Source of the DNA: JAPPHA01 sp964291635
GTDB taxonomy: Bacteria > Pseudomonadota > Alphaproteobacteria > Rhodobacterales > Rhodobacteraceae
Reading direction: 5' to 3'
NCBI GenBank assembly: GCA_964291635.2
Contig: OZ219905.1
Location: forward strand, 434,001-498,000
DNA: 64,000 nucleotides
Position numbers and translations under genes: made by a program
The notes under the pieces: generated by a model
Databases searched by the model: none
The model's input: only the letters and a program-made list of their open reading frames with translations
What the model was told of the DNA's origin: nothing
Shown: in pieces, positions 36,557 to 44,137 of the stretch
Position numbering within the stretch: position 1 is the stretch's first letter
How the letters are laid out: every line of letters starts with the position of its first letter

Positions 36557-37494
36557 GACGGTATCCCCCGCCCGGTTCGGTCGAGCCTTTGCGCGGCCTG
36601 CTGCATCAGTTCCGGGGTCGCCGTGAGATACCAGTAGGTGTCGCTGACACGGGTATGTCCGAGCCAGGTGGCGAGACGCGGTACATGTTGCTCGACATCG
36701 ACACCGGCACGGTACCATCGCAACAGTGTCTTGACGGCGAAAGCATGGCGCATGTCCAGGAGCCGGGGCCCCTTGCCATGGGACTTTGCCGGCTCCCGCA
36801 GGCCGGTCTGCCGGGACAGGTTGACGAAGGTGTGGCGCAGCGTCCATTCGGCGATCCGCGTTCCGTGTTCGGAGACGAAGAACGCCGGGCATCGGGGTGC
36901 CGTGCACAGGCGGTCGCGTTGTTCGGCGTAGTGTTCCAGCGCCCGTCCCGTCGTGGCATGCACCACGACATGGCGTGACTTGCCGAATTTGCCGTTCCGG
37001 ATCGTCAGGACACCCTGGACAGGATCGACATCGTCGCGGTCGAGGTTCAGGATCTCGTTCGTGCGCATGCCGGTGACCGCCAACAGCCCCAGCAGGGTGG
37101 CGAAAGTCAGGGGCCTGAGCCCGGTGGTCCCGGGCAACTGCCGGGCGGCGCCGATCAGGTCGGCGATTTCCCCGTCGCTGTAGATGTAGGGTTTTCGACG
37201 GGTATACCGGCACGGGAGCAGCCCTTGCGGAACGATCTCGTGGCGCGGGTCGACAGCATTGGCATACCGGGCAAAGCGGGACACCATGCCGAGACGGTTG
37301 GCCCACTGCGACGGCTGAGCCTGTCGCGGCAGGGTTGCCCACTCAAGCGCACGCGCACGCGTGATGACGGTGTCCCCGTGCCATTTGGCGAAATCGACGA
37401 ACCGCACCAACAGCCGTCCCGAGTGGACAAGCCTGGCTCCGAGAGCGCGACGCGTAGCGAGGTATTCGTCCAGCAGGACATCAAGATCGGTCAT
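36553..37494 (-). CDS. ritB: Tyrosine recombinase, second of the RIT trio
   Basis: 313 residues from ATG 37494, which overlaps the TGA of the first recombinase (ATGA). Catalytic motifs: VTGMRTNEILNLDRDD (first Arg), LLDMRHAFAVKTLLRW (the H-x-x-R position reads DMRHAF, with the box His shifted), WLGHTRVSDTYWYLTAT (His and Tyr). In the second box Leu-Asp replaces the usual His before MR, a deviation that occurs in this member of RIT trios. Coupled to its neighbours, so the three proteins are probably made in step. Confidence 0.9.
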   Translation of the reverse strand: MTDLDVLLDEYLATRRALGARLVHSGRLLVRFVDFAKWHGDTVITRARALEWATLPRQAQPSQWANRLGMVSRFARYANAVDPRHEIVPQGLLPCRYTRRKPYIYSDGEIADLIGAARQLPGTTGLRPLTFATLLGLLAVTGMRTNEILNLDRDDVDPVQGVLTIRNGKFGKSRHVVVHATTGRALEHYAEQRDRLCTAPRCPAFFVSEHGTRIAEWTLRHTFVNLSRQTGLREPAKSHGKGPRLLDMRHAFAVKTLLRWYRAGVDVEQHVPRLATWLGHTRVSDTYWYLTATPELMQQAAQRLDRTGRGIPS

Positions 37495-38732
37495 GGCACA
37501 CCTCCGGGCCAGGCGGGGGCCAGGCTGCGGAGCGCGTCCAGGTCGCACTTGGCGTAGATCTGTGTTGTCTCCGGATGGCGATGGCGCAGGATCTGTCCGA
37601 TGTCTTCAAGCGAGGCGCCGTTGCGGAGCATCCCCGTTGCCAGGGAATGGCGCAGCATGTGGGCCCCCTTGTTGGGCGGATCGAGATCGGCACGTGCCAG
37701 CGCGCGTCGAACGACACGGGAAATGGCGGATGCCCGGTTGAACGGCCCGAGTGGAGGGCGAATGCGAACGAACAGGCGGCGCGTGGAGCAACATGGCCGG
37801 CCGTCGCGCAGCCAGGCCACCAGGGCTTCTCCGACGTCATGGGGCAGGGGCAACTGTTCATGCCGCTGTCCCTTGCCGGAGACGGTGACCAGGCCGTTGT
37901 TCCAGTCGAGATCATCCAGCGTCATCGCGACGACTTCACCGGCACGCAGACCCAGTCGGGCCAGCAACAGCAGGATGGCGTAGTCCCGCCGTCCGGCAAC
38001 GGTCGTTCGGTCGCAGCTGTCGAGGAGCGCCTCGACCTCGTCCGGAGCCAGCGACTTCGGCAATTCCGACCGGCGCCAGTTCATGACCGGGAGGATGCCG
38101 CTGGCGAGATCTGCCGGAATCTCGCCTCTGTGGTGCAGATAGCGCAGGAAACTGCGCAGCGCCGTGACGGACATTTTGGAAGCATACCTGCTGACGCTCT
38201 GACTACGGTGAAGGATGAACTGGTTGCCATCCCTGACCGTCAGGCTCTCAAGTGCCACCGGGCCCGTTCCGAAGCGGTCGGCGAGAAAAGCGCGAACGAT
38301 CGGGAGATACCTCCCAAGCGTTGCCGAACTCAGGCCGCGCTCGGCGACAAGACTGTGCGCATACCGGCGGACGATCCGATCGATCGGATCGTTGCTGTCG
38401 GGTTCCGCCGGCGGCAAGGGGACGCGGCCCCCGTCGCGCAGATGCCCCAGCAACAAACGAAGGGTCGCGGCCTCGCCATTGCGTGTGTACACGAGAGGAC
38501 GCAATGACAGGAACCGTCTTGCCTGCTGTTCATCGAGGGCCTCAAGGCTGATCTCCTCCAGATCCATCCAATGACTGAAATTCCTGACGAAACGGATCTT
38601 GTCCACGATGGACCGGCGCGGATACCCGAGGGCCGCCAACAGGTCGGCGAAAGGTTCGAGTTCATCGGCCAGCGGGCCGCCACGCAACCACTTCCGGCTC
38701 CGTGATCCTGGAAAATAGCGTTCGATTGACAT
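37491..38732 (-). CDS. ritA: Tyrosine recombinase, first of the RIT trio
   Basis: 413 residues, the longest of the three as expected. N-terminal domain to about 225; catalytic motifs ARLGLRAGEVVAMTLDD (first Arg), HMLRHSLATGMLRNG (H-x-x-R), LRHRHPETTQIYAKCDL (His and Tyr). ATG 38732 follows AAGGAG by about 9 bases. Promoter probably near the right inverted repeat, about 130 bp upstream. Confidence 0.92.
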   Translation of the reverse strand: MSIERYFPGSRSRKWLRGGPLADELEPFADLLAALGYPRRSIVDKIRFVRNFSHWMDLEEISLEALDEQQARRFLSLRPLVYTRNGEAATLRLLLGHLRDGGRVPLPPAEPDSNDPIDRIVRRYAHSLVAERGLSSATLGRYLPIVRAFLADRFGTGPVALESLTVRDGNQFILHRSQSVSRYASKMSVTALRSFLRYLHHRGEIPADLASGILPVMNWRRSELPKSLAPDEVEALLDSCDRTTVAGRRDYAILLLLARLGLRAGEVVAMTLDDLDWNNGLVTVSGKGQRHEQLPLPHDVGEALVAWLRDGRPCCSTRRLFVRIRPPLGPFNRASAISRVVRRALARADLDPPNKGAHMLRHSLATGMLRNGASLEDIGQILRHRHPETTQIYAKCDLDALRSLAPAWPGGVP

Positions 38733-38858
38733 GGTCTTCTCCTTGTCGCTGGCGACATTGCCAGTTCAGGAAGTCGACCGGATTATTCCGGAAACTCAAC
38801 CCTCAGGTCGTGTCGAACCTGCTGAATCCCGGAATGTTTTTTCGAAGATCAGGAAGAA

Positions 38859-38882
38859 TCCGGAATAAAAAGGATTCCGGAA
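38859..38882. repeat. Right 24-bp terminal inverted repeat of the RIT element
   Basis: Exact inverse of 35479-35502. Three bases (AAT) and then the TACTTC target copy (38886-38891) follow. Confidence 0.88.
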
Positions 38883-39922
38883 TAATACTTCCACTCCTAC
38901 AAGATCAGTTGCCCGAACTGCTCGACCCGGACACACAACAAGGGAACCGACGATGAGATGGTCGAGAACTACCACACGGTCCTCGGTGCTGCCATCGTCG
39001 GCCCCGGACAGGTCGCGGCGGTGCCGTTGCCGGTGGAGATCATCAGGCCGCAGGACGGGTCAAAGAAGCAGGACTGCGAACGCAATGCCGTCAAGCGTTG
39101 GTTGCGCCGCATCGGTCCGCGTCTGAAAGACCTCGAACCCGTGTATCTCGGCGACGATCTCTACGCCTGTCAACCGGTCTGCGAGGCCATTCGGGCGACA
39201 GGCGGCAACTTCATCTTGACGGCCAAGAGGTCGAGCCACAAGACCTTGTATGAGGAGCTCGACCGCTGTCATCCGGAAACCCTCGTCAAGAGGGTGACGC
39301 GCGGCATCAGGAAGCCGAAGAAGTACAGGTACAGCTACAGCTGGCAGCCGGAGCTTCGGATCCGTGGCGGCGAAGCGGCCATGCCGGTGACATGGGTCTG
39401 CCTCGAGATCCACGACATGGCCGCGAAAAAGGTGACCTACAGAACCGCCTTCGTCACCGACCTGCCGGTCAGCAGGGCGAATGTCGCCGACATCGTCGCC
39501 TGCGGACGCTCCCGATGGCGGGTGGAGAACGCCGAGTTCAACGTTCTGAAAAAACTCGGCTACAACCTCGACCGGAACTTCGGCCATGGAGAGAAGAACC
39601 TTGCCTCCGTGCTCCTTGTCCTGAACCTCCTGGCCTTCGCGCTCCATACCGCCTGCGACCTCGCGGAAAAGCACTGGCAGAAGGCCCGGACGGTCTGCGG
39701 CACACGCGACTGGATGTTCCGGAACCTGCAGGTCCTGACCGCCAGGTTCGTGTTCGACGACTGGAAGCGCCTGATGCAGGTGCTCGCCGGAGAAGTCGAA
39801 ATCCCTCCCTGAGACGGGCCTCCGTGCAAGTTCCGCCGCGCCCGCCGTGGCCTCCCGAAAACCCTCGAAAAACCGACAATCCAGAGGTCAGGAAAACAGA
39901 AATGCCAAATTGAGAATTGCTG

Positions 39923-39932
39923 CGACAAAGCC
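39923..39932. repeat. Right 10-bp target-site duplication
   Basis: CGACAAAGCC, matching 34827-34836. The brnA frame continues directly after it. Confidence 0.9.
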
Positions 39933-40314
39933 TTAACCCTGGAGAAGATCGCGGCGATCCCGGATGGTGACATAAACACAGATGACATACCGGAATTGGG
40001 TGCGGGATTTTGGGCGAACGCGACGGTGGAGCCACCACGCACCAAGCCCAACATCAGCCTGAGAGTGGATGAGGAGGTTGTGGCTTTCTTCAAAGCCAAT
40101 AATCCAAATGGTTATACCGCTCGGATGGCAGCAGTTTTGACCGCGTATATGCGGGCGCATCAGTCAAAGTGATGACCATGGGAACCAGGCTACCGCCTCA
40201 TGAGAAATGATTTTAGTTGTCACGGCACCCCGTGACCGGAGCAAACCGAAAGATCATTCAAAAACCCGCCAGAAAAATATCGGGTGTTCGGGCGATGTTC
40301 CTCCTCAGCGTGGT

Positions 40315-40695
40315 TCAAACAGCCATGACCATCGGGCCGATTGGGCGGCCAGCAAGTATGTGGACGTGAAAGTGCGGGACTTCCTGTACGCCGTCCCTGC
40401 CGGTGTTTGCAATCAGCCGATATCCCTTCCCGCCTTCGCCCGGCGAGAGATTCAGTTTTTCGCACACACCCCGAACAGTCTCAAAAAAGCCGACAATCTC
40501 CTCATTCGTGGCGGCTGACTGGAAGTGGTCGAAACAGACGTACGGACCCTTTGGAATGACCAGAACATGGACGGGTGCTCGTGGAGAAATGTCCTCGAAT
40601 GCGAGCGCGTGCCCGGTATCGAGAACAGTCCGGTTCGGAATCTCTCCGCGCAGGATCTTGGCGAAGATATTGTCATTGTCATAATCGTAAGCCAT
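40315..40695 (-). CDS. HIT-family hydrolase
   Basis: 126 residues from ATG 40695 (MAYDYDNDNIFAKILRGEIP). The histidine triad reads VPHFHVHILAG near residue 107, preceded by the GYRLIANTGRDGVQ strand typical of Hint/HIT branch proteins. Likely a nucleoside phosphoramidase or nucleotide hydrolase. The ATG at 40731 would add 12 unconserved residues. Converges on the brnA remnant. Confidence 0.92.
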   Translation of the reverse strand: MAYDYDNDNIFAKILRGEIPNRTVLDTGHALAFEDISPRAPVHVLVIPKGPYVCFDHFQSAATNEEIVGFFETVRGVCEKLNLSPGEGGKGYRLIANTGRDGVQEVPHFHVHILAGRPIGPMVMAV

Positions 40696-40840
40696 TGGTT
40701 GTACTCCTGACACCTGGTTTCTGGAAATCACATGACGGGTTCAGCTAAAATCCCGCTCGCTTCGTCCGCATGACCCGATAACTCCTTCCCCGGATTTCGG
40801 AATACCGAGAACGGGCAATTCCGGGAGTCCCGGGTCCGTG

Positions 40841-40877
40841 AAAACGCGCCCAATGACGATTCCGGAAGGCGCGTTTT
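40841..40877 (-). terminator. Intrinsic terminator of the kinase gene (possibly bidirectional)
   Basis: Perfect 10-bp arms AAAACGCGCC (40841-40850) and GGCGCGTTTT (40868-40877). On the minus strand the GC stem ends in TTTT, about 30 bases after the kinase stop. Confidence 0.7.
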
Positions 40878-40905
40878 GTCGGTGCGGTTCATGCAATTTC
40901 CCAAA

Positions 40906-41901
40906 TCACGAATTCAGTTCGCGGTGAACAAGTTCCCGGAGATCCGTCCTTGGTCGTGCCCCGACATGCCTGATCACCTCTCCCGCTGACAGGCACCCCA
41001 AGCGGGCGCACAGCTCCGGTTCGAACCCTGCAGTCAAACCGTACAGAAATCCCGCTGCGAACAGGTCACCGGCGCCGGTCACGTCGGCAACGGGACCAGG
41101 CCGGGCCGGCACCCGGCGCAAATGCCTCCCTGAAACGACAACGGCGCCCTCGCTTCCCAGGGTGCAGGCAAGGATCGCCACCTCTTTCCCGGCCTTCTCG
41201 ACGGCCCGTTCCAGATCGTCAATACCGTAGAGAGCCTTCAATTCGTGCTGGTTGCAGAACAGGAGATCCACGTCGTCCCTGATCATCCTTCTGAAGGAGG
41301 AAAGATGACGTGACACGCAATAAGGGTCGGAAAGCGTCAGCGAAACGCATCCCCCTCCAGCCTTGCAGTACTCGATGGCTCTTGCAAACGCGGCGTGTCC
41401 GTCAGGGCCATCGAACCGGTATCCCTCAAGATAAATCCAACCCGCCCGTTCCATCAGTCGGCGGTCGATGTCGCGGGAACCAAGCGTCTCGGAGGCACCG
41501 AGATAGGTATTCATGGAACGCTCACCGTCGGGAGTGACCAACACCATGCAGCATCCGGTATCCGTTCCCTGCCCGGACGGTGTCATCGGAGTCTCGTACT
41601 TCACTCCAAGACTCCTGATATCATCGGCAAAAACATGACCTAGACGATCGTCAACGACCTTGCCGACATAGGCAGTACGACACCCCATGTCCGCCAGTCC
41701 CGCGATCGTATTGGCCGCCGACCCACCCGATACTTCGCTCGGCGATTCCATGACGCGCCGGATGTCGGCAGCCCGCTGCCCGTCGATCAGTTGCATCACG
41801 CCTTTCCGGACTCCGTGCTCGACAAGGAACGACTCTTCGCAATGGGCAAGAATGTCCACCATCGCGTTCCCGATTCCGACAACCTGGATTTGCCGGGTCA
41901 C
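40906..41901 (-). CDS. PfkB-family carbohydrate/adenosine kinase
   Basis: 331 residues from GTG 41901, which overlaps the nth TGA (GTGA); an ATG at 41925 is in frame. N-terminal VVGIGNAMVDILAHCEE (about 6-22), the GGSAANTIAGLADMG substrate motif (about 59) and the C-terminal PfkB signature DVTGAGDLFAAGFLYGL with the catalytic Asp (about 272). The overall form matches bacterial adenosine kinase-type PfkB proteins. Role: purine salvage or sugar phosphorylation. Confidence 0.88.
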   Translation of the reverse strand: MTRQIQVVGIGNAMVDILAHCEESFLVEHGVRKGVMQLIDGQRAADIRRVMESPSEVSGGSAANTIAGLADMGCRTAYVGKVVDDRLGHVFADDIRSLGVKYETPMTPSGQGTDTGCCMVLVTPDGERSMNTYLGASETLGSRDIDRRLMERAGWIYLEGYRFDGPDGHAAFARAIEYCKAGGGCVSLTLSDPYCVSRHLSSFRRMIRDDVDLLFCNQHELKALYGIDDLERAVEKAGKEVAILACTLGSEGAVVVSGRHLRRVPARPGPVADVTGAGDLFAAGFLYGLTAGFEPELCARLGCLSAGEVIRHVGARPRTDLRELVHRELNS

Positions 41902-42542
41902 GCGGTCTTGTCCCGGAAACGACACAGGTCATGGATCACGCAATCCTGGCATTCGGGTTTGCGCGCCTTGCACACGTAGCGGCCGTGCAAGATCATCCAG
42001 TGGTGCGCATGCTGTTGAAACTCGGCGGGAACATGGTCCTCGATCGCCCTTTCGACCGCGGCCACATCCTTGCCTACTGCGACGCCCGAGCGATTTCCGA
42101 AGCGGAAAATATGCGTATCAACCGCTTGCGCAGGGTGTGAAAACCACATGTTCAGAACGACATTCGCGGTCTTTCGTCCGACACCCGGGAGCCCGACCAG
42201 CGCGGCTCGTGAAGAAGGAACTTCACCTCCGTACTCCTTGATCAGGATCTGGCTGAGCCGGATGACGTTCTTTGCTTTCTGCTGGTACAACCCGATGGTT
42301 CGTATGTACTCTATCAAACCGCCTTCGCCGAGTTGCGCCATCTTTTCCGGTGAATCTGCGACCTGAAACAATGACCGGGTGGCCTTGTTGACGCCAGCGT
42401 CTGTCGCCTGTGCCGACAGAACGACGGCGACCAGCAGCGTAAATGCATTCATGTGCTCAAGTTCGCCCTTCGGCTCCCTACGATGTGTCCGGAACCGGGT
42501 GAAAACCTCGTGCATTCCATGATAGTCGAGTTGACGTGACAT
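41898..42542 (-). CDS. nth: Endonuclease III
   Basis: 214 residues, standard. Helix-hairpin-helix LVGLPGVGRKTANVV with catalytic Lys (about 124), catalytic Asp in AVDTHIFRFGN (about 142) and the C-terminal [4Fe-4S] loop C-x6-C-x2-C-x5-C in CKARKPECQDCVIHDLC. Base-excision repair glycosylase/AP lyase for oxidised pyrimidines. Coupled to the downstream kinase. Confidence 0.96.
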   Translation of the reverse strand: MSRQLDYHGMHEVFTRFRTHRREPKGELEHMNAFTLLVAVVLSAQATDAGVNKATRSLFQVADSPEKMAQLGEGGLIEYIRTIGLYQQKAKNVIRLSQILIKEYGGEVPSSRAALVGLPGVGRKTANVVLNMWFSHPAQAVDTHIFRFGNRSGVAVGKDVAAVERAIEDHVPAEFQQHAHHWMILHGRYVCKARKPECQDCVIHDLCRFRDKTA

Positions 42543-42710
42543 TCGGTCTGTTTGACACGCGAAAGGTAAGGTTCCAAGTCCGAATGAACTCCGGATTCAC
42601 ATCGGGTTCGAATGCGCAGGATTCGGGTCGATACGGGACGTGAATTACGCCATTTCCCTCTATGAGGCGTACGATCAGGAACAGTACGAATTGACGTGGA
42701 GGCAGAACTA

Positions 42711-43568
42711 ATGTCGGAACACTCCTATCACTACCGGCTCATGGCCCGCGCCATCGACCATATTGCCCGAACGGTTGACGAACAGCCAAGGCTTGATGAC
42801 GTGGCGGAAGCGGTGGGGCTGTCTCCTGCGCATTTCCAACGTGTCTTCAGCCGTTGGGCCGGGGTCAGCCCAAAGAGATTCCAGCAGTTCGTGACGCTCG
42901 GAAACGCCAAGGCGCTGCTGTTGAATCGGCATACGGTGCTCGAGACGGCGCTTGCTTCGGGCCTGACCGGATCCGGGCGACTCCACGATCTTTTCCTGAC
43001 ATGGGAAGCCATGAGTCCGGGTGAATTCGCGAACCACGGATCGGGGTTGACCATTCGCTACGGCTGGTTCGATTCACCTTTCGATGACATGCTCGTCATG
43101 GCCACCGATCGCGGGATCTGCGGGGTCGGATTTTCTGCCGAAACCGGTCCCGACGCGGTCTTCAACGACCTTGCCGGACGCTGGCCCGACTCAAGGATCA
43201 TCAAGGACCCCGGCGCGTTGGCCGAACACGTCGACAGGATTCTCGATGGGTCCGGGCACGTTGGCCTGCACCTTCTCGGAGCACCGTTTCAGATCAAGGT
43301 CTGGGAAGCGCTCCTGAACATACCATCCGGGCGTGTCACGACGTACTCCTGTGTCGCGAACCACATCGGGTCACCTCGAGCAACGCGCGCGGTCGGGACT
43401 GCGGTCGGTAGAAATCCCGTGAGCTGGCTGATCCCCTGTCACCGTGTCATCAGGCAAACCGGCCAACTCGGCGGTTATCATTGGGGCATGTCGATCAAGC
43501 GGGCAATGCTGGCGAGGGAAGCAGCCAGGGATAACCCGGACGAACGCTCATTTGTTCACGCGGGGTGA
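42711..43568 (+). CDS. AraC-HTH / O6-methylguanine-DNA methyltransferase fusion (Ada-like)
   Basis: 285 residues from ATG 42711, which follows GGAGG by 9 bases. AraC-type helix-turn-helix (LDDVAEAVGLSPAHFQRVFS, about 30-49) joined to the methyltransferase domain: EALLNIPSGRVTTYS (about 200) and the active-site LIPCHRVIRQTGQLGGYHWG (about 242-261). It lacks the N-terminal zinc domain of E. coli Ada, the common alphaproteobacterial form. Repairs alkylated bases and may self-regulate. A decayed duplicate of this gene lies at about 48.23-48.66 kb. Confidence 0.94.
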   Translation: MSEHSYHYRLMARAIDHIARTVDEQPRLDDVAEAVGLSPAHFQRVFSRWAGVSPKRFQQFVTLGNAKALLLNRHTVLETALASGLTGSGRLHDLFLTWEAMSPGEFANHGSGLTIRYGWFDSPFDDMLVMATDRGICGVGFSAETGPDAVFNDLAGRWPDSRIIKDPGALAEHVDRILDGSGHVGLHLLGAPFQIKVWEALLNIPSGRVTTYSCVANHIGSPRATRAVGTAVGRNPVSWLIPCHRVIRQTGQLGGYHWGMSIKRAMLAREAARDNPDERSFVHAG

Positions 43569-43730
43569 CACTGCATATCTGCAGGATTTTTTGGTGTTCC
43601 GCCTCTCGCGCGATGATGCTGCGGACGTGGGCCTGCTCAAGCAGCATCAGGGCCTCGGCGAAAGGAAGGCGGTTACCGGCCAGCAAAAAACCATGGAGGT
43701 CGAGGACGCTGCCAAATGCACGGCCAGGCG
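43566..43730 (-). pseudogene. HipA relic beside the methyltransferase gene
   Basis: Minus frame reads SVLDLHGFLLAGNRLPFAEA, LMLLEQAHVRSIIAREAEHQ, KILQICSVTP then stop, aligning with the larger HipA at 49.2-50.5 kb (GIDLKGLLLTGNHLSSVDAL, KLLDQVIFNILVANTDAHAK). Nucleotide similarity is also plain (GTTACC[CG]G[TC]CAGCAA region). The catalytic NTDAH is lost. Only this stretch survives. Confidence 0.72.
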
Positions 43731-44137
43731 GTGCGTCCACCCGATGTCCTGTTCACCGATTCGAAGATCCAGGTTCTGACGGCCTTCGCCGACCACGAGG
43801 TTCGCGGACTCCCCGGAAACTGTGGCCAAGGCGTTCCCGATCGTGCCCCGGGAACAATGGAACCATCCGTTCGAGAGCGCCCCCGGGGCACAAAAGTCAC
43901 GCGGCACGGAACCGCAACCGTCGCCGGAAAGTGCGTCGGAAATCCACTGGCCATGAAGCAGGCAAAGGGGGAAATGGGTGATGACCGCTCTACGAGCAAC
44001 ATTCCGGGTGCATGCGTAGATCCGGACTGGAAGAGGGGCAGACCATGGAGGTCCGCCCCCACGTAGTTCGGAATCGTAGCGTTTCCATGTACGAAGAAAG
44101 GCTTGCGGCGGTTCACGCTGCGGACCTTTCCCCTCCC
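43731..44137. other. Non-coding gap
   Basis: About 400 bp between the HipA relic and katG with no gene I can support; probably further decayed duplicated sequence. Confidence 0.35.

Larger units (their letters stand above)
35450..38885 (-). mobile_element. RIT (recombinase-in-trio) element
   Basis: Three overlapping tyrosine recombinase genes, all on the minus strand, framed by perfect 24-bp inverted repeats (35479-35502 and 38859-38882; each contains two TTCCGG-type palindromic cores). Flanked by TACTTC on both sides (35444-35449, 38886-38891), a 6-bp target duplication, and sits inside a transposase gene. Gene order and overlaps match described RIT elements. About 3.4 kb, and nothing in it is broken. 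Confidence 0.9.
34961..39812 (+). pseudogene. DDE transposase gene interrupted by the RIT element
   Basis: N-terminal part 34961-35449 ends TLIALDGTEYF; C-terminal part resumes at 38892 with HSYKISCPNCSTRTHNKGTD and runs to 39812. The join at TACTTC/CACTCC is in frame, giving 469 residues. DDE candidates: ALDGTEYF, LGDDLYACQPVCE and RWRVENAEFNVLKK. As it stands the 5' part ends at TAA 35450-35452 and the 3' part starts at best at ATG 38958, so the protein is dead and the outer IS cannot move itself. Confidence 0.9.
34837..39922 (+). mobile_element. IS with DDE transposase, itself carrying a RIT element
   Basis: Inverted ends: AGCAGTTCTCAATTTAG on the left, and on the right, read from the minus strand, AGCAATTCTCAATTTGG. 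Flanked by the 10-bp duplication CGACAAAGCC. Without the inner RIT element it is about 1650 bp and has one transposase gene. Inserted into brnA. Family not assigned with certainty; the transposase belongs to the IS4-like DDE superfamily. Confidence 0.88.
34813..40172 (+). pseudogene. BrnA antitoxin split by nested mobile elements
   Basis: First 8 codons at 34813-34836 (MTKRYDKA); the rest at 39933-40172. Excising 34837-39932 (element plus one 10-bp target copy) gives one uninterrupted frame of 87 residues: MTKRYDKALTLEKIAAIPDG, then PRTKPNISLRVDEEVVAFFK, ANNPNGYTARMAAVLTAYMR. This is a BrnA family antitoxin with its C-terminal ribbon-helix-helix. That the frame closes perfectly proves the insertion site. 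The 3' part alone has no start. Confidence 0.88.

Noticed and set aside
36557..37342. N-terminal extension of the third RIT recombinase (594-codon frame)
   Set aside because: The extension lies within the middle recombinase gene and reads Arg/Pro/Cys-rich. ATG 36556 with an ATGA overlap gives the normal length.
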